Below, piece after piece: positions 16,221 through 24,941 of a DNA stretch of 51,460 nucleotides. Both the position numbers and the translations under genes were made by a program. The notes under the pieces were generated by a model. It saw only the letters and a program-made list of their open reading frames with translations. It searched no databases and was not told the origin of the DNA. The stretch covers positions 21,376 to 72,835 of the forward strand of contig DADT01000036.1 in NCBI GenBank assembly GCA_002495065.1, read 5' to 3'. Origin of the DNA: Methanoregula sp. UBA471. Lineage in GTDB: Archaea; Halobacteriota; Methanomicrobia; Methanomicrobiales; Methanospirillaceae. How positions within the stretch are numbered: position 1 is the first letter of the stretch; the number at the start of each line of letters is the position of its first letter.

Positions 16221-16949
16221 ATGAGCGAGATAGTATCGGGATTTTTCCAGGCTGTCAACCTGATCGTCACTCTTAACCCCGAAGTGATGCAGATTGCCGC
16301 ACTCTCCCTTTTTATTTCGCTTGCGGCAACAGTCATCGCAGCAACAATTGCCATACCTCTTGGCGGACTCATCCATTTTCACGAATTCCGGGGCAAACGT
16401 ATGCTCATCGTCCTCATCCAGACCCTCTACTCAGTCCCTACTGTTGTAGTTGGCCTGGTACTCTATCTCCTGCTCTCACGGAGTGGGCCGCTCGGGATAT
16501 TCGGGCTGCTTTTCACACCCGAAGGTATGATCGTAGGCCAGACCGTCCTGATTATTCCTATCCTGACGGGACTTGTCATTGCCTCGCTGGGGGGAATCGA
16601 CCGGAATATCAGCGATACCCTCATCTCGTTAGGCGCAACCAGCTTCCAGACCATCGTCCAGATTGTGAAAGAAGCGCGTCTTGCGATCCTCAGTGCCGTA
16701 GTCCTCGGTTTTGGCCGGGCAATCTCCGAAGTGGGTGTTGCCATGATGATCGGGGGTAATATCCGGGGTGCGACACGGGTCCTGACTACAGCGATTGCTT
16801 TGCAGACCGGCATAGGCGATTTTCCTTTCTCGATCGCCCTCGGTCTCATCCTGCTTCTGATAGCTCTCGTCGTCGTCATTATCATGAATCTTATTACGTC
16901 AGGCCTCTCGGTTGAGACACAGCAGGTGCTGGGAGGCCCGCGTACTTGA
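16221..16949 (+). CDS. tupB: Tungstate ABC transporter permease
   Basis: A 242-aa membrane protein with about five to six helices. The EAA-type cytoplasmic loop, ISLGATSFQTIVQIVKEARL around residues 135-154 followed by FGRAISEVGVAMMIGGNIRG, is typical of TupB. It forms the channel for the oxyanion delivered by TupA and is energised by TupC. Its stop codon overlaps the TTG start of tupC, so the two are translationally coupled. Confidence 0.9.
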   Translation: MSEIVSGFFQAVNLIVTLNPEVMQIAALSLFISLAATVIAATIAIPLGGLIHFHEFRGKRMLIVLIQTLYSVPTVVVGLVLYLLLSRSGPLGIFGLLFTPEGMIVGQTVLIIPILTGLVIASLGGIDRNISDTLISLGATSFQTIVQIVKEARLAILSAVVLGFGRAISEVGVAMMIGGNIRGATRVLTTAIALQTGIGDFPFSIALGLILLLIALVVVIIMNLITSGLSVETQQVLGGPRT

Positions 16950-18031
16950 TCAGGATAACAAGTCTTTCGCGCCAGGCGGGCATGAAAACAATTCTTGAAT
17001 CGATCGATCTCGAGATCCACAAGGGTGAGATCTTTACTTTTATCGGACCAAGCGGGAGCGGAAAGACGTCACTTCTGCGTCTTATCGATCTTCTCGATAT
17101 GCCCACAACCGGCACCATCATGTTCGACGGTATCGATACTGCTGCACCGAACGCGGTCCGGCTATCTATCCGCAGGCGCATGGCGATGGTCTTCCAGAAA
17201 CCCGCGGTCCTGAACACAACTGTAGCCAATAATGTTGCGTTCGGGCTGAAGTTCCGGGATATTGAAAAATCAGAGATCGATTCGCGAGTGCATGAGGCGC
17301 TCGATATCGTCGGGCTTTTGCATCTTGCAAATCGGAAAGCAGTCACGCTCTCCGGCGGAGAAATGCAGCGCGTGGCGATTGCCCGGGCACTTGTCACCCG
17401 TCCTGAGGTGCTGCTCCTGGATGAACCAACGGCAAACCTGGATCCTGTCAACACCGAGTTAATTGAAAACCTTATCAGACACATTCACCAGCGCTTTCAT
17501 ACTACCATCATTCTTTCCACCCACGATATGATCCAGGGCCAGCGTCTCGCCGACAGAATAGGGGTTATCATGAACGGGCGTATTGCCCAGATAGGTTCAC
17601 TCCACGATATATTTTACCGGCCGCATGGCAGGGATATCGCCCGGTTTGTCGGCATCGATACGATATTAAAAGGGGTTGTGGCATCCAACGACGGAGGGCT
17701 TGCCAATATCGCTGTCAGCAACGTTGTTCTGGAAGCGATCACGCCCTGTAAACCCGGTACGCACGTCGCCCTGTTCATTCGTCCGGAAGAAGTCACCATC
17801 GCGCTCAGGGATGGAGACCATCCGAAAACCAGTGTAAGGAACAAGCTGGCAGGAACGATCACCAAAATGGTACCATTCGGACCTTTTCTCCGGGTAACTC
17901 TCGACTTCGGCTCGCCCCTGACTGCACTGGTGACCCGCAGATCCGCTGACGAGCTGTCACTTGCTGTTGGCACGAACGTAATCGCAGGTATCAAAGCCAC
18001 TGCCATTCATGTTCTTGCCGACAATGGATGA
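16946..18031 (+). CDS. tupC: Tungstate ABC transporter ATP-binding protein
   Basis: A 361-aa ATPase starting with TTG inside the tupB stop. Walker A GPSGSGKTSL near residue 33, Q-loop VFQKPAVL, signature LSGGEMQRVA, Walker B VLLLDEPTANLD and the switch His in STHD are all intact. Residues from about 235 on form a C-terminal regulatory extension with TOBE-like beta structure, as in molybdate-type importers, where it can sense the oxyanion. The TTG start is supported by the beta strand (IRITSLSRQA) it adds; the next ATG would remove it. Confidence 0.9.
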   Translation: MIRITSLSRQAGMKTILESIDLEIHKGEIFTFIGPSGSGKTSLLRLIDLLDMPTTGTIMFDGIDTAAPNAVRLSIRRRMAMVFQKPAVLNTTVANNVAFGLKFRDIEKSEIDSRVHEALDIVGLLHLANRKAVTLSGGEMQRVAIARALVTRPEVLLLDEPTANLDPVNTELIENLIRHIHQRFHTTIILSTHDMIQGQRLADRIGVIMNGRIAQIGSLHDIFYRPHGRDIARFVGIDTILKGVVASNDGGLANIAVSNVVLEAITPCKPGTHVALFIRPEEVTIALRDGDHPKTSVRNKLAGTITKMVPFGPFLRVTLDFGSPLTALVTRRSADELSLAVGTNVIAGIKATAIHVLADNG

Positions 18032-18313
18032 ACCGGGTTCCATTTTTCCGTGCATATAAAAATTAAAAAAAAATTGTCTGCGACGCAATAAAGATCGTGG
18101 GTAAAAATTGGTAATGAGACAGAAATAATCATCACAGTGGCAATGAAGGGAAGAACCTTGAGAAATTGTCCATTTTTCTGACTATCTGATATTGCCACAG
18201 TCTTTTTTTATTAATCAAACATTTTTGGTATTAATTTACAATTAACAATTTGTGCTCTCGTTAATAAAACCATAGTTTTTTATTGATTATAGGGCAACTA
18301 TCACTGATCGAAT

Positions 18314-18733
18314 ATGGGAAGCAACCAGGACATCATGCATAACTTTGCCAGGCAGGAGATCAATCGGTTTTTCTCCACGTACGACGGCTGGACAATTACC
18401 CCCCTTCCTGAGGCAGGAGGATATGACCGGCTATTTACTGCTGAAAGAACTACCGTTTCCGGAAACAAAGAATCCAAAAAAGTCCTTGTTTCGTTTGAAA
18501 AGTGCGTAAAGAAAGAGAAAATCGAAGGATTGCGTTCCAGTGTAACCGGGCCTTACGGACAAGTCCAGATGAGTGAAGTCCTCGTTATTGTTCCGCAAAA
18601 TTCAGACACCACCTGCGTACCTTCTGATGTGAGATTGTCGTTCATGAACTCATTTGCCTTTGATGGTGATGAACTGGCATGGACGAAAAAACCTGTTCAG
18701 AAATCCGAAGAAGAGAAAGCGAAAGCAAAGTAA
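18314..18733 (+). CDS. Hypothetical protein, 139 aa
   Basis: A soluble protein of unrecognised family. It has a mixed alpha/beta core (FSTYDGWTITPLPEAGGYDR, then strands such as KVLVSFEKCVKKE and SEVLVIVPQNSDT) and a charged Lys/Glu tail. It could be a small endonuclease-like or adaptor fold, but no catalytic motif is visible. An AT-rich region of about 280 bases precedes it and it has no operon partner. Confidence 0.65.
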   Translation: MGSNQDIMHNFARQEINRFFSTYDGWTITPLPEAGGYDRLFTAERTTVSGNKESKKVLVSFEKCVKKEKIEGLRSSVTGPYGQVQMSEVLVIVPQNSDTTCVPSDVRLSFMNSFAFDGDELAWTKKPVQKSEEEKAKAK

Positions 18734-18941
18734 CGGTACAATACAATAGGGTGAATGCAGGCGATTGGTACCTGCATCCTCATTTTTGCCTTCCGTTTGA
18801 TGCCACCTTTCTTGTTGCGGGTCCTCTTTTGAGAAGAACCTTGACAATACTACCTTCATAATCGCAGGAAAAACACTGGCGCTTAGAAGTGAAAGAATTT
18901 GCTGAGGTAGATAATTCTGGTATTTTTTAAAAATAGATAAT

Positions 18942-20114
18942 TTACATCGTTTTCAAATCCACGTGAAGGTCGATGGTGCCTCTCGGGGTTGCCACGGTGC
19001 TGTTTTTGACCAGCGCACCGTTTTTATATATGTCAACCGCGAGAACATTTCTTGATCCGTCCAGTTTCTCGACGGAAACATCAATCACCCCGTTAATTGT
19101 GGGAATCTGGTAAAACTGATCTCCTGTACCGCTTACCTGCCGCAATCCTCCGGAAAGACCCACCTGTCCCGCAAAATTTCCCTCATACCGGATCCTCACC
19201 CAGACACCGGTATCGGGAACCGGAATCACGGGCCGGGTTGAAGGTAGCGGAGTGACGAGTGGTGTGGGCGTTTGATGAGGGATACCCGGTGTCTGGGCCG
19301 GGGTTACCAGGGTTGTTGCAGGGGGTGTTACCGGCAATGTTGTACCAGTAACCGTTCCCGGAGAGTCCTGATGTGTTCCCTGCAGGCTGTTTGAATAGAT
19401 AAGTACTCCTCCGGCAACTGCGAGGATAACGATCGCGATCGCCGCAATGGTGCTGAAATTCGGTTTACCCGCTGGAGCGCTGGCTGGAGGGAAACGGGAC
19501 GCCAATGTAGTTTTTGAGGGTTCTTCTGCAGATTCCGGAACGGATCCAACGGGTGACGTTTCTTCCGGAATGGCGTCGCCCGGGGATACCTCACCAGGTC
19601 TGGTATTCTCTGCCGGGGGAATCGCTGCGGGTTCCTGCAGTTCAGGATTCACCTGGGGTGGTACATTCCCCGGGACATCTTCAGCCGGGGTGGCAATGGT
19701 GTCATCAAAGATGATATCTGTATCCTCGGCAACGGGGGGATTTGCAGCTAGAGAGATCTCCTGCCGGATCGACAGGACCTGTTCCTTTAGTTGTCTGGCC
19801 CAGTCACTGCATTCCTGCTTCCGCTCGCCGCTGGTCTGCTGGGAAAAAACGAGTTCCTTTGTCTGCGTTGCACCCCCGGGAGTTGTCGCCGCCAGGGCAA
19901 GGGTGATAATCGGGTTACCATAGGCGTCCTCTCCGGGAATTACCGTCTCGATGGTCGTAAGGGGAATGGTCTGTGGCTTGAACTGGGCAAAACCTGCATC
20001 GATGAGGATGAGGCGCTGGTTGGTGAGCATGACATCTGAAAGGGCAGCGTCGAATTTTATCTTGTGCGCTGTCAGAATAATAGATTCATCGCGGTTAAAG
20101 TACGGGGTGCCCAT
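18942..20114 (-). CDS. Membrane-anchored protein with PH-like N-terminus, short paralogue
   Basis: A 390-aa protein with four parts. Residues 1-115 form a PH-like domain (SIILTAHKIKFDAALSDVML, LTNQRLILIDAGFAQFKP). Residues 130-215 are a Pro/Glu-rich linker. A single membrane helix (IAAIAIVILAVAGGVLIYSN) at about 228 is followed by a Thr/Pro linker. A C-terminal beta domain of about 90 residues begins TGVWVRIRYEGNFAGQVG and ends in GTIDLHVDL. The neighbouring gene at 20594 encodes a longer paralogue with the same order. The PH-like part is probably cytosolic and the beta domain outside. The role is unknown; such a layout suits a membrane-linked sensor or scaffold. Confidence 0.75.
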   Translation of the reverse strand: MGTPYFNRDESIILTAHKIKFDAALSDVMLTNQRLILIDAGFAQFKPQTIPLTTIETVIPGEDAYGNPIITLALAATTPGGATQTKELVFSQQTSGERKQECSDWARQLKEQVLSIRQEISLAANPPVAEDTDIIFDDTIATPAEDVPGNVPPQVNPELQEPAAIPPAENTRPGEVSPGDAIPEETSPVGSVPESAEEPSKTTLASRFPPASAPAGKPNFSTIAAIAIVILAVAGGVLIYSNSLQGTHQDSPGTVTGTTLPVTPPATTLVTPAQTPGIPHQTPTPLVTPLPSTRPVIPVPDTGVWVRIRYEGNFAGQVGLSGGLRQVSGTGDQFYQIPTINGVIDVSVEKLDGSRNVLAVDIYKNGALVKNSTVATPRGTIDLHVDLKTM

Positions 20115-20593
20115 GATACCACAGTCTCTGCATTATTTGTCATTCTCTTATGCAATATTCTTTCGTTGTACTCCGATGTCTTTTGATGGTGGTAGTGCAA
20201 CCCGGAATTTCCTCTGAAACCAGTACCTGGGAAAAGTCACGGTGATCCGTCAGAAAGAACTGAAGATAACCCGGCAGGTATCACCATTTCTCCGAAGTGC
20301 ACACCATTTCCTCTCCGGAAATGTGTCTCACCCTAGCCTTGACACTTGTAACGACAGCGACTGAATGTCCTCCCGGATGGATGTGTGCCAGCGGAAAGCA
20401 GGGCTGCCGATTGTATGATGGAAGTCTCAGCGATTGGATATGGTATTTTAAAAAGAGTATAAGGATCCAAAAGATAACCGATTCAGAAATACAATGCCCG
20501 CCCCCCGGATACACTCTGGTTACTCGTGTCAGAAACCGACTGATTGATTACCTGACGTGTCCCGGTGCCCGGGTAAGGGACTGTCTGGGTACC
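20115..20593. other. Gap between the two PH-like paralogues
   Basis: 479 bases without a convincing gene. One forward reading frame at about 20345-20420 spells TTATECPPGWMCASGKQGC, reminiscent of the Cys-rich motif CPxGWxC in methanogen secreted proteins, so a decayed gene fragment is possible. Confidence 0.3.
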
Positions 20594-22576
20594 TCAAGGA
20601 GGGGTTGTCTGAGTGATCCCTGGAGTAATGATGCCGGGGGGATTTCCCGTCTCTGCATCTATCAGAAGTTCAACAACACCCATCGGGCTTGTGGTAGAAC
20701 GACGGTGAATAATTTGACCATTCCTATACAATTCAACCGTCAGCATATTTCCTGTATTATCTGTTTTATAAATCTGAACCTGTACCAGGCGATTCTTTTC
20801 ATCCACCTGATAGAACCGGTCACCGGAACCTGTAATCTGCCTCAATGATCCCGGATTACCCAGTCGTCCACGATAATTCTGGGAATAATTTACCCGTACC
20901 CAGACACCCGTCTGAGGGATTACAATCTGGGTTGGTGCAGGTGTCAGCTGGGATGATGGGGCAGGCAATGTCGTCTCCGCAACTGCCGGGTTCTGGACCG
21001 GGAAAATCCCCTTTTCAGGCGAATAAAGATAGTCCGGATTTAAAACCATGGCCCCCGCAATTCCGAGGATCAGGATGACTATCGCTATGATAATGGCTTT
21101 GTGAAGGTGACGGAAAACCACAGGTGAGGGAGGTGATCCGGGAGTATCAGGAGGACTATCTGCGGGCGGTTGTGTGCCCGGTTCCACAGGTGCACTCAGC
21201 TTACCAGGAATCGTTTCTGATGCTTCGGCTTCTTCTCTTTCAGTGGTTAGCTCAACAATAGCCCCTTCTTGTTGAGCTGAGAGGTATGTTGATGATGCTT
21301 TTTCCAGCTCATCCTCATTGGGTGTCACTTCAGGATGTGTGGCCTTGAGGATTCTGACGAGTTCTGCAGGTTCCGGAGAAGTGGGGGACTCCCTGCTTTC
21401 CGATAAAACGGAAGATAACGTATCTGGAATTGTTGTATCCTGCTCTTCCTCAGGTAGTATGCCATCAGGAGGTGTGATATCTTCCCTACCGATTGGTTCA
21501 ACGGGTTCTTCCGGAGAGGCTGGGGACTCACTGTATTCATGGAGAGTCTGAGGTTCGGCGTCTATGATTATGTCCTGCTCTTCCTCAGGTAGTATGCCAT
21601 AAGGAGGTGTGATATCTTCGTCACCGCTCGGTTCAACGGGTTCTTCCGGAGAGGCTGGGGACTCACTGGTTTCTGGTAGAGTCTGAGGTCCAGTGTCCGT
21701 GACTATATCCAGCTCTTCTTCAAATTGCATGGCGTCGGGATGGGTGACATCTTCGTCACCGCTCGGTTCAACCGGTTCTTCCAGAGAAGGTGAGGACTCA
21801 CTGGTTTCTGGGAAAGTACGAGGTTCGGCGTCTATAATTATGTCCTGCTCTTCCTCAGGTGGCATGACATCAGGATGCGTGACATCTTCCCTACCGATTG
21901 GTTCAACGGGTTCTTCCAGAGAGGCTGAGGGTTCACTGGTTTCCTGGAGAGTCTGAGGTTCGGTGTCCGTGATAATTTTATCCGCCTCTTCCTCAATCAG
22001 TGTCACTTCATAACGTGTGGCATCCGTGACACTGACTACTTCAACGGGTTCTTCCGGAGCCGGAGATACGCGTTCATCATGGATTATGCTCAATTCGACA
22101 GGTTCAGGGCGGTTATCAATAACGGTTGTGTGGGGAGGTTGTATCTCGGGGGCGATTGTGTGCCGCGTTACAGGCCGTATTCCGATGCCCTGTTCAGGTG
22201 TGATCGTCTTCGAACCGATCGCGTCCTGGCGAACCGCCACGATATATTCCATAAGATTTTTCAGCCATTCATCGCGTTCCCGGTCTCTTTGCTCACCAGG
22301 ATATTGGGAAAAGATAAGATTCATCTGCCCTGATCCTGTCAGGCAGGTATCGGAAAAGTAGAGGGTAATGACCAGGTCACCAGTCGAAGTCTTTCCGCCT
22401 TTCACCGAAAGTATCCCAAGAAGCGGGATCTTCTGCGGCTGGAACTGGGAATACCTGACGTCAACAAGGATGAGGTACCGTGTGGTGAGTAGTACATCAT
22501 ACTGTGCAGAGTTGATACTGACCCTGTCTGTTGTCAGGATAATGGATTCGCCGCGCTCAAAGTAAGGACTGTCCAT
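20594..22576 (-). CDS. Membrane-anchored protein with PH-like N-terminus and 45-aa repeats, long paralogue
   Basis: A 660-aa relative of the 18942 protein with the same order: PH-like domain (ESIILTTDRVSINSAQYDVL), acidic linker, one membrane helix (AIIIAIVILILGIAGAMVLN at about 500), Pro/Thr linker, and the C-terminal beta domain (TGVWVRVNYSQNYRGRLG). The linker holds four to five tandem units of 45 residues built around EEPVEP, a DxTxPD step and an acidic EEEQDI stretch. The ATG at 22576 is chosen because the paralogue starts at the equivalent residue and AGGA lies upstream. Acidic repeats may act as a flexible spacer whose copy number can vary. Confidence 0.75.
   Translation of the reverse strand: MDSPYFERGESIILTTDRVSINSAQYDVLLTTRYLILVDVRYSQFQPQKIPLLGILSVKGGKTSTGDLVITLYFSDTCLTGSGQMNLIFSQYPGEQRDRERDEWLKNLMEYIVAVRQDAIGSKTITPEQGIGIRPVTRHTIAPEIQPPHTTVIDNRPEPVELSIIHDERVSPAPEEPVEVVSVTDATRYEVTLIEEEADKIITDTEPQTLQETSEPSASLEEPVEPIGREDVTHPDVMPPEEEQDIIIDAEPRTFPETSESSPSLEEPVEPSGDEDVTHPDAMQFEEELDIVTDTGPQTLPETSESPASPEEPVEPSGDEDITPPYGILPEEEQDIIIDAEPQTLHEYSESPASPEEPVEPIGREDITPPDGILPEEEQDTTIPDTLSSVLSESRESPTSPEPAELVRILKATHPEVTPNEDELEKASSTYLSAQQEGAIVELTTEREEAEASETIPGKLSAPVEPGTQPPADSPPDTPGSPPSPVVFRHLHKAIIIAIVILILGIAGAMVLNPDYLYSPEKGIFPVQNPAVAETTLPAPSSQLTPAPTQIVIPQTGVWVRVNYSQNYRGRLGNPGSLRQITGSGDRFYQVDEKNRLVQVQIYKTDNTGNMLTVELYRNGQIIHRRSTTSPMGVVELLIDAETGNPPGIITPGITQTTPP
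21360..22070 (-). repeat. Tandem 135-bp coding repeats
   Basis: Four to five units of about 135 bp inside the long PH-like gene. The marker GGTTCAACGGGTTCTTCC (with small changes) recurs at 21494, 21630, 21765 and 21900, with a partial match near 22037. The period is in frame (45 codons). Confidence 0.85.
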
Positions 22577-23120
22577 CGAACTACATTCCTGGATATAGTG
22601 TGATATTTGTAGCAATATGCTTTAAGGCTGAATATAACTGTAATCTCCAGTACATCCGGTTTTTTTCTTATACATGGTCAATAACTGGACAGATCATATG
22701 TGTACAGACGTGTAGGCAAAAGAAAAAACGAATATCCCACGATCAGAGGACAAAACAGGGCCGCTATGAGGAAAGGAATAACTTAAATCCGGAATTTTTT
22801 CCGTTTCCTGCATTTTACAACCCGGTTGATATCCTTCAGGTCCAAATAAAGTGCAAGCTATCTGTCCAGTGTCATTTCGAAACCCCTTCATTTCCATTGG
22901 AATGGATGGACAATACCGCTTATTTCTACCCAAACAGACAGAAATAACGATTTTATGGTGCTTCGCTCTGACACCGTCCCAGCATATTAAAATGTGGATC
23001 CGTGGTGTTAACGTTGTTAACACTCAGCAATGTTACTTCGGATTCAATGAACATTATATCATTGTTTCCTTTGGGCCGAATGCTGGCAGGCCGGCAATAT
23101 CGGGAGTTGAAAAAAGGATT
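22577..23120. other. Gap without a recognisable gene
   Basis: About 540 AT-rich bases upstream of the long PH-like gene. Forward and reverse frames here are low in coding character and show no family motif. I see no RNA gene. It probably holds the promoter of the leftward PH-like gene. Confidence 0.4.
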
Positions 23121-23543
23121 AGTAGAAACGGGCATGAACGGGGTTTGCACCCGAACCATGAAAATGTAAAGGTACACTTCCATCCGCACAAGGACCTCCT
23201 GAGAGGCCGGGGTCGGAGTTTTCAGCTCATTGAAGCGCCGCGGGGGCATCCCTTTTTGGTGCGGCGCAGGTCATCGCAATAGTTGATTTGCCACTTCCCG
23301 AAATTACTGGAATTGTGGGATTTTCATGGGAAATTCTCAAAATATTTTCTTAACGCCTTTTGGGGGCTACGGCATGTAAGCCTCCGCCCCCGCATCTGTG
23401 GTACCCCATGGAACAATAACTTCAGAGAATGTCATACGACACAATCGCAAAGCGAAGGGGCGGTTCGGGGTGGACAGGCACGGGCCGCTCCGTAAACAGG
23501 TTTTTACAATTTGTTGAAAAAAACTCAGGGCTTCTACAAAGCC
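23121..23543 (+). repeat. Dispersed intergenic element, copy A
   Basis: A 420-base element with GTAGAAAC at the left end and CTTCTACAAAGCC at the right end. Left half: GAACCATGAAAATG, then a GC-rich hairpin block GCGCCGCGGGGGCAT. The joint is TTTTCATGGGAAA. Right half: CTCAAAATATTTTCTTAACG, GGGGGCTACGGCATGTAA and ACACAATCGCAAAG to TTGTTGAAAA. It matches copy E at 48343-48755 over its whole length in reverse. Confidence 0.75.
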
Positions 23544-23677
23544 GGAAAAAAACGGTTTTTTACAAAGTTCATCTTATGTTTCTCTATCTGGTATAAATCC
23601 AATCCGGACAGAATTGACCGGTAGCAACGATTATTCCCCTTTAAATGCACACTGTTGACGCAGCGTAAGGTGACAGC

Positions 23678-23920
23678 ATGCTCACGAGCCATGAACTTCT
23701 CTTAAAATTCTGGCACGACCCGCGGTATGTTTTTTCTGAAATCCAGGTTGAGTATGTTGACCGTGGCGCACCCGGTGATCGCTCGACTGTCAGCGGCAGA
23801 GATATCCGAATCCTTGATGCCTATTACTTTGAAATCGCAATGGATCAGCGTGTTAAATATATTCCCTACCATCGCATTCGAAAACTCAGGTATGAAGGCA
23901 TTACCCTGTGGGAGAGATAA
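23678..23920 (+). CDS. UPF0248 (DUF504/MJ1316-type) protein
   Basis: An 80-aa protein. VEYVDRGAPGDRSTVSGRDI followed by KYIPYHRIRKLRYEG is the conserved pattern of DUF504, a small RNA-associated domain (MJ1316 type) found across archaea and as a fused module in RNA-processing proteins. AGGTGA precedes the ATG. The precise role is unknown, probably recognition of RNA ends. It stands apart from its neighbours. Confidence 0.85.
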   Translation: MLTSHELLLKFWHDPRYVFSEIQVEYVDRGAPGDRSTVSGRDIRILDAYYFEIAMDQRVKYIPYHRIRKLRYEGITLWER

Positions 23921-23968
23921 GGAACAGGAAGAGGACATATTATCTGCACTTTTTTGGATCTATCATGA

Positions 23969-24142
23969 TTAATTATTTATAATCCGGATTCCATCTATCA
24001 TGTAATGTATCTGTCCTTCTTCAGCAAGACTGTCCAGCCCGGGAAGGTACATGCCGCTCATGGTAAGCGGCAGCTGTTTTTTGTAGAGTAACTGCATGAA
24101 GTTCTGTCGGCATTCCGGCGGAAACGTATAGATTTCTGACAA
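23969..24142 (-). CDS. Possible small protein, 57 aa
   Basis: The minus frame encodes IYTFPPECRQNFMQLLYKKQ followed by LPLTMSGMYLPGLDSLAEEG and a short end, a sequence with the look of a real protein. A TTG at 24142 is the likeliest start; no clear ribosome site is seen. It fills the gap between the UPF0248 and HEAT-repeat genes on the opposite strand. The family is not recognised. Confidence 0.4.
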   Translation of the reverse strand: MSEIYTFPPECRQNFMQLLYKKQLPLTMSGMYLPGLDSLAEEGQIHYMIDGIRIINN

Positions 24143-24159
24143 TTGGTTTGTGGTGAAAC

Positions 24160-24606
24160 ATGGGTATGATCGCAGAAAGATCGGTTGATGAGTGGTACAG
24201 TTCCCTCCCGAAAACAAGCGGGATCTACCGTCTTATCAATGGAACTATGGATGACAGGGACAAAAAAGAAAGAATCCGGGCAGTGATCGCCTTAGGGGAA
24301 AGTGATGATCCCCGGGCTGTCCGACCGCTCATGGATTGTTGCACTGATAAAGACCCGCTGATCAGGTTGCATGCAACCGAAGCACTGTTTAAGCTGAGAA
24401 GCGGTAGGTCGGTTTCCGTGCTCGTTGAGAGGCTCAGAGACAGGAAGGAACAGCTGGCAACACGTGAGCGGGCTGCCGCGGCACTGGCTGCGGTCCGGAG
24501 CTTTACCGCGATCGAGGGACTCAGGGATCTCTACTCTGACACTGATGAGGATCCTGCCCTCCGGTCCTTCGTGGCTGAAGAGCTGCACCGGATTCGTATC
24601 CGGTAA
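24160..24606 (+). CDS. HEAT-repeat (PBS lyase-like) protein
   Basis: A 148-aa helical protein with about three HEAT-like repeats: VIALGESDDPRAVRPLMDCC, RLHATEALFKLRSGRSVSVL and AAAALAAVRSFTAIEGLRDL. Such repeats form a small superhelical binding scaffold. GGTGA is close before the ATG. It is a single gene; the partner is unknown. Confidence 0.8.
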   Translation: MGMIAERSVDEWYSSLPKTSGIYRLINGTMDDRDKKERIRAVIALGESDDPRAVRPLMDCCTDKDPLIRLHATEALFKLRSGRSVSVLVERLRDRKEQLATRERAAAALAAVRSFTAIEGLRDLYSDTDEDPALRSFVAEELHRIRIR

Positions 24607-24941
24607 ACCCGCATGACCCGGGAGCGATAATTTTTCCTTGCATTGGAAACGGGGCAGCCATGCAGGGAAAAACACCCAGTAAAAAATGGGCATCCGCAAG
24701 ATTATTTTTTCAGGAAGCCACTTCGGGGTCACGGGGAATATTTCCTGTCTGATGCCATTCGGTTGTCACCGGATGGGTCTGATCTCATGAAGATTTCTCA
24801 GACATCCTTCCCGTGAAGGGTTGCCTCACAGGCAGGAAATCAGATTTCTGTCGTCATGTAAATCGACCCGTTGTTGTATTCCGGCCCGATAGTCACGGTA
24901 ACGAAACTTTAACAATCTTTACTATCGTAGCTAATGGCACT
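24607..24941. other. Gap upstream of hisD
   Basis: 335 bases with no gene seen. CTTTAACAAT near 24907-24916 is a possible TATA element about 30 bases before the hisD ATG. Nothing else is recognised. Confidence 0.4.

Noticed and set aside
21360..22070. Regular repeats as a possible CRISPR array
   Set aside because: The period is 135 bp and in frame within one protein; there are no short identical repeats separated by unique spacers.
22600..22947. A 115-codon open frame in the gap before copy A
   Set aside because: It has low-complexity and unusual composition, no ribosome site and no family motif.
23130..23165. A tRNA-like stretch near the sequence GGTTTGCACCCGAACC
   Set aside because: No acceptor stem, anticodon arm or CCA-side pairing could be built; the stretch belongs to repeat copy A. 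No tRNA or rRNA gene was found elsewhere in the window.
24813..24941. An N-terminal extension of HisD
   Set aside because: The added residues do not resemble HisD and the family starts near the ATG at 24942.
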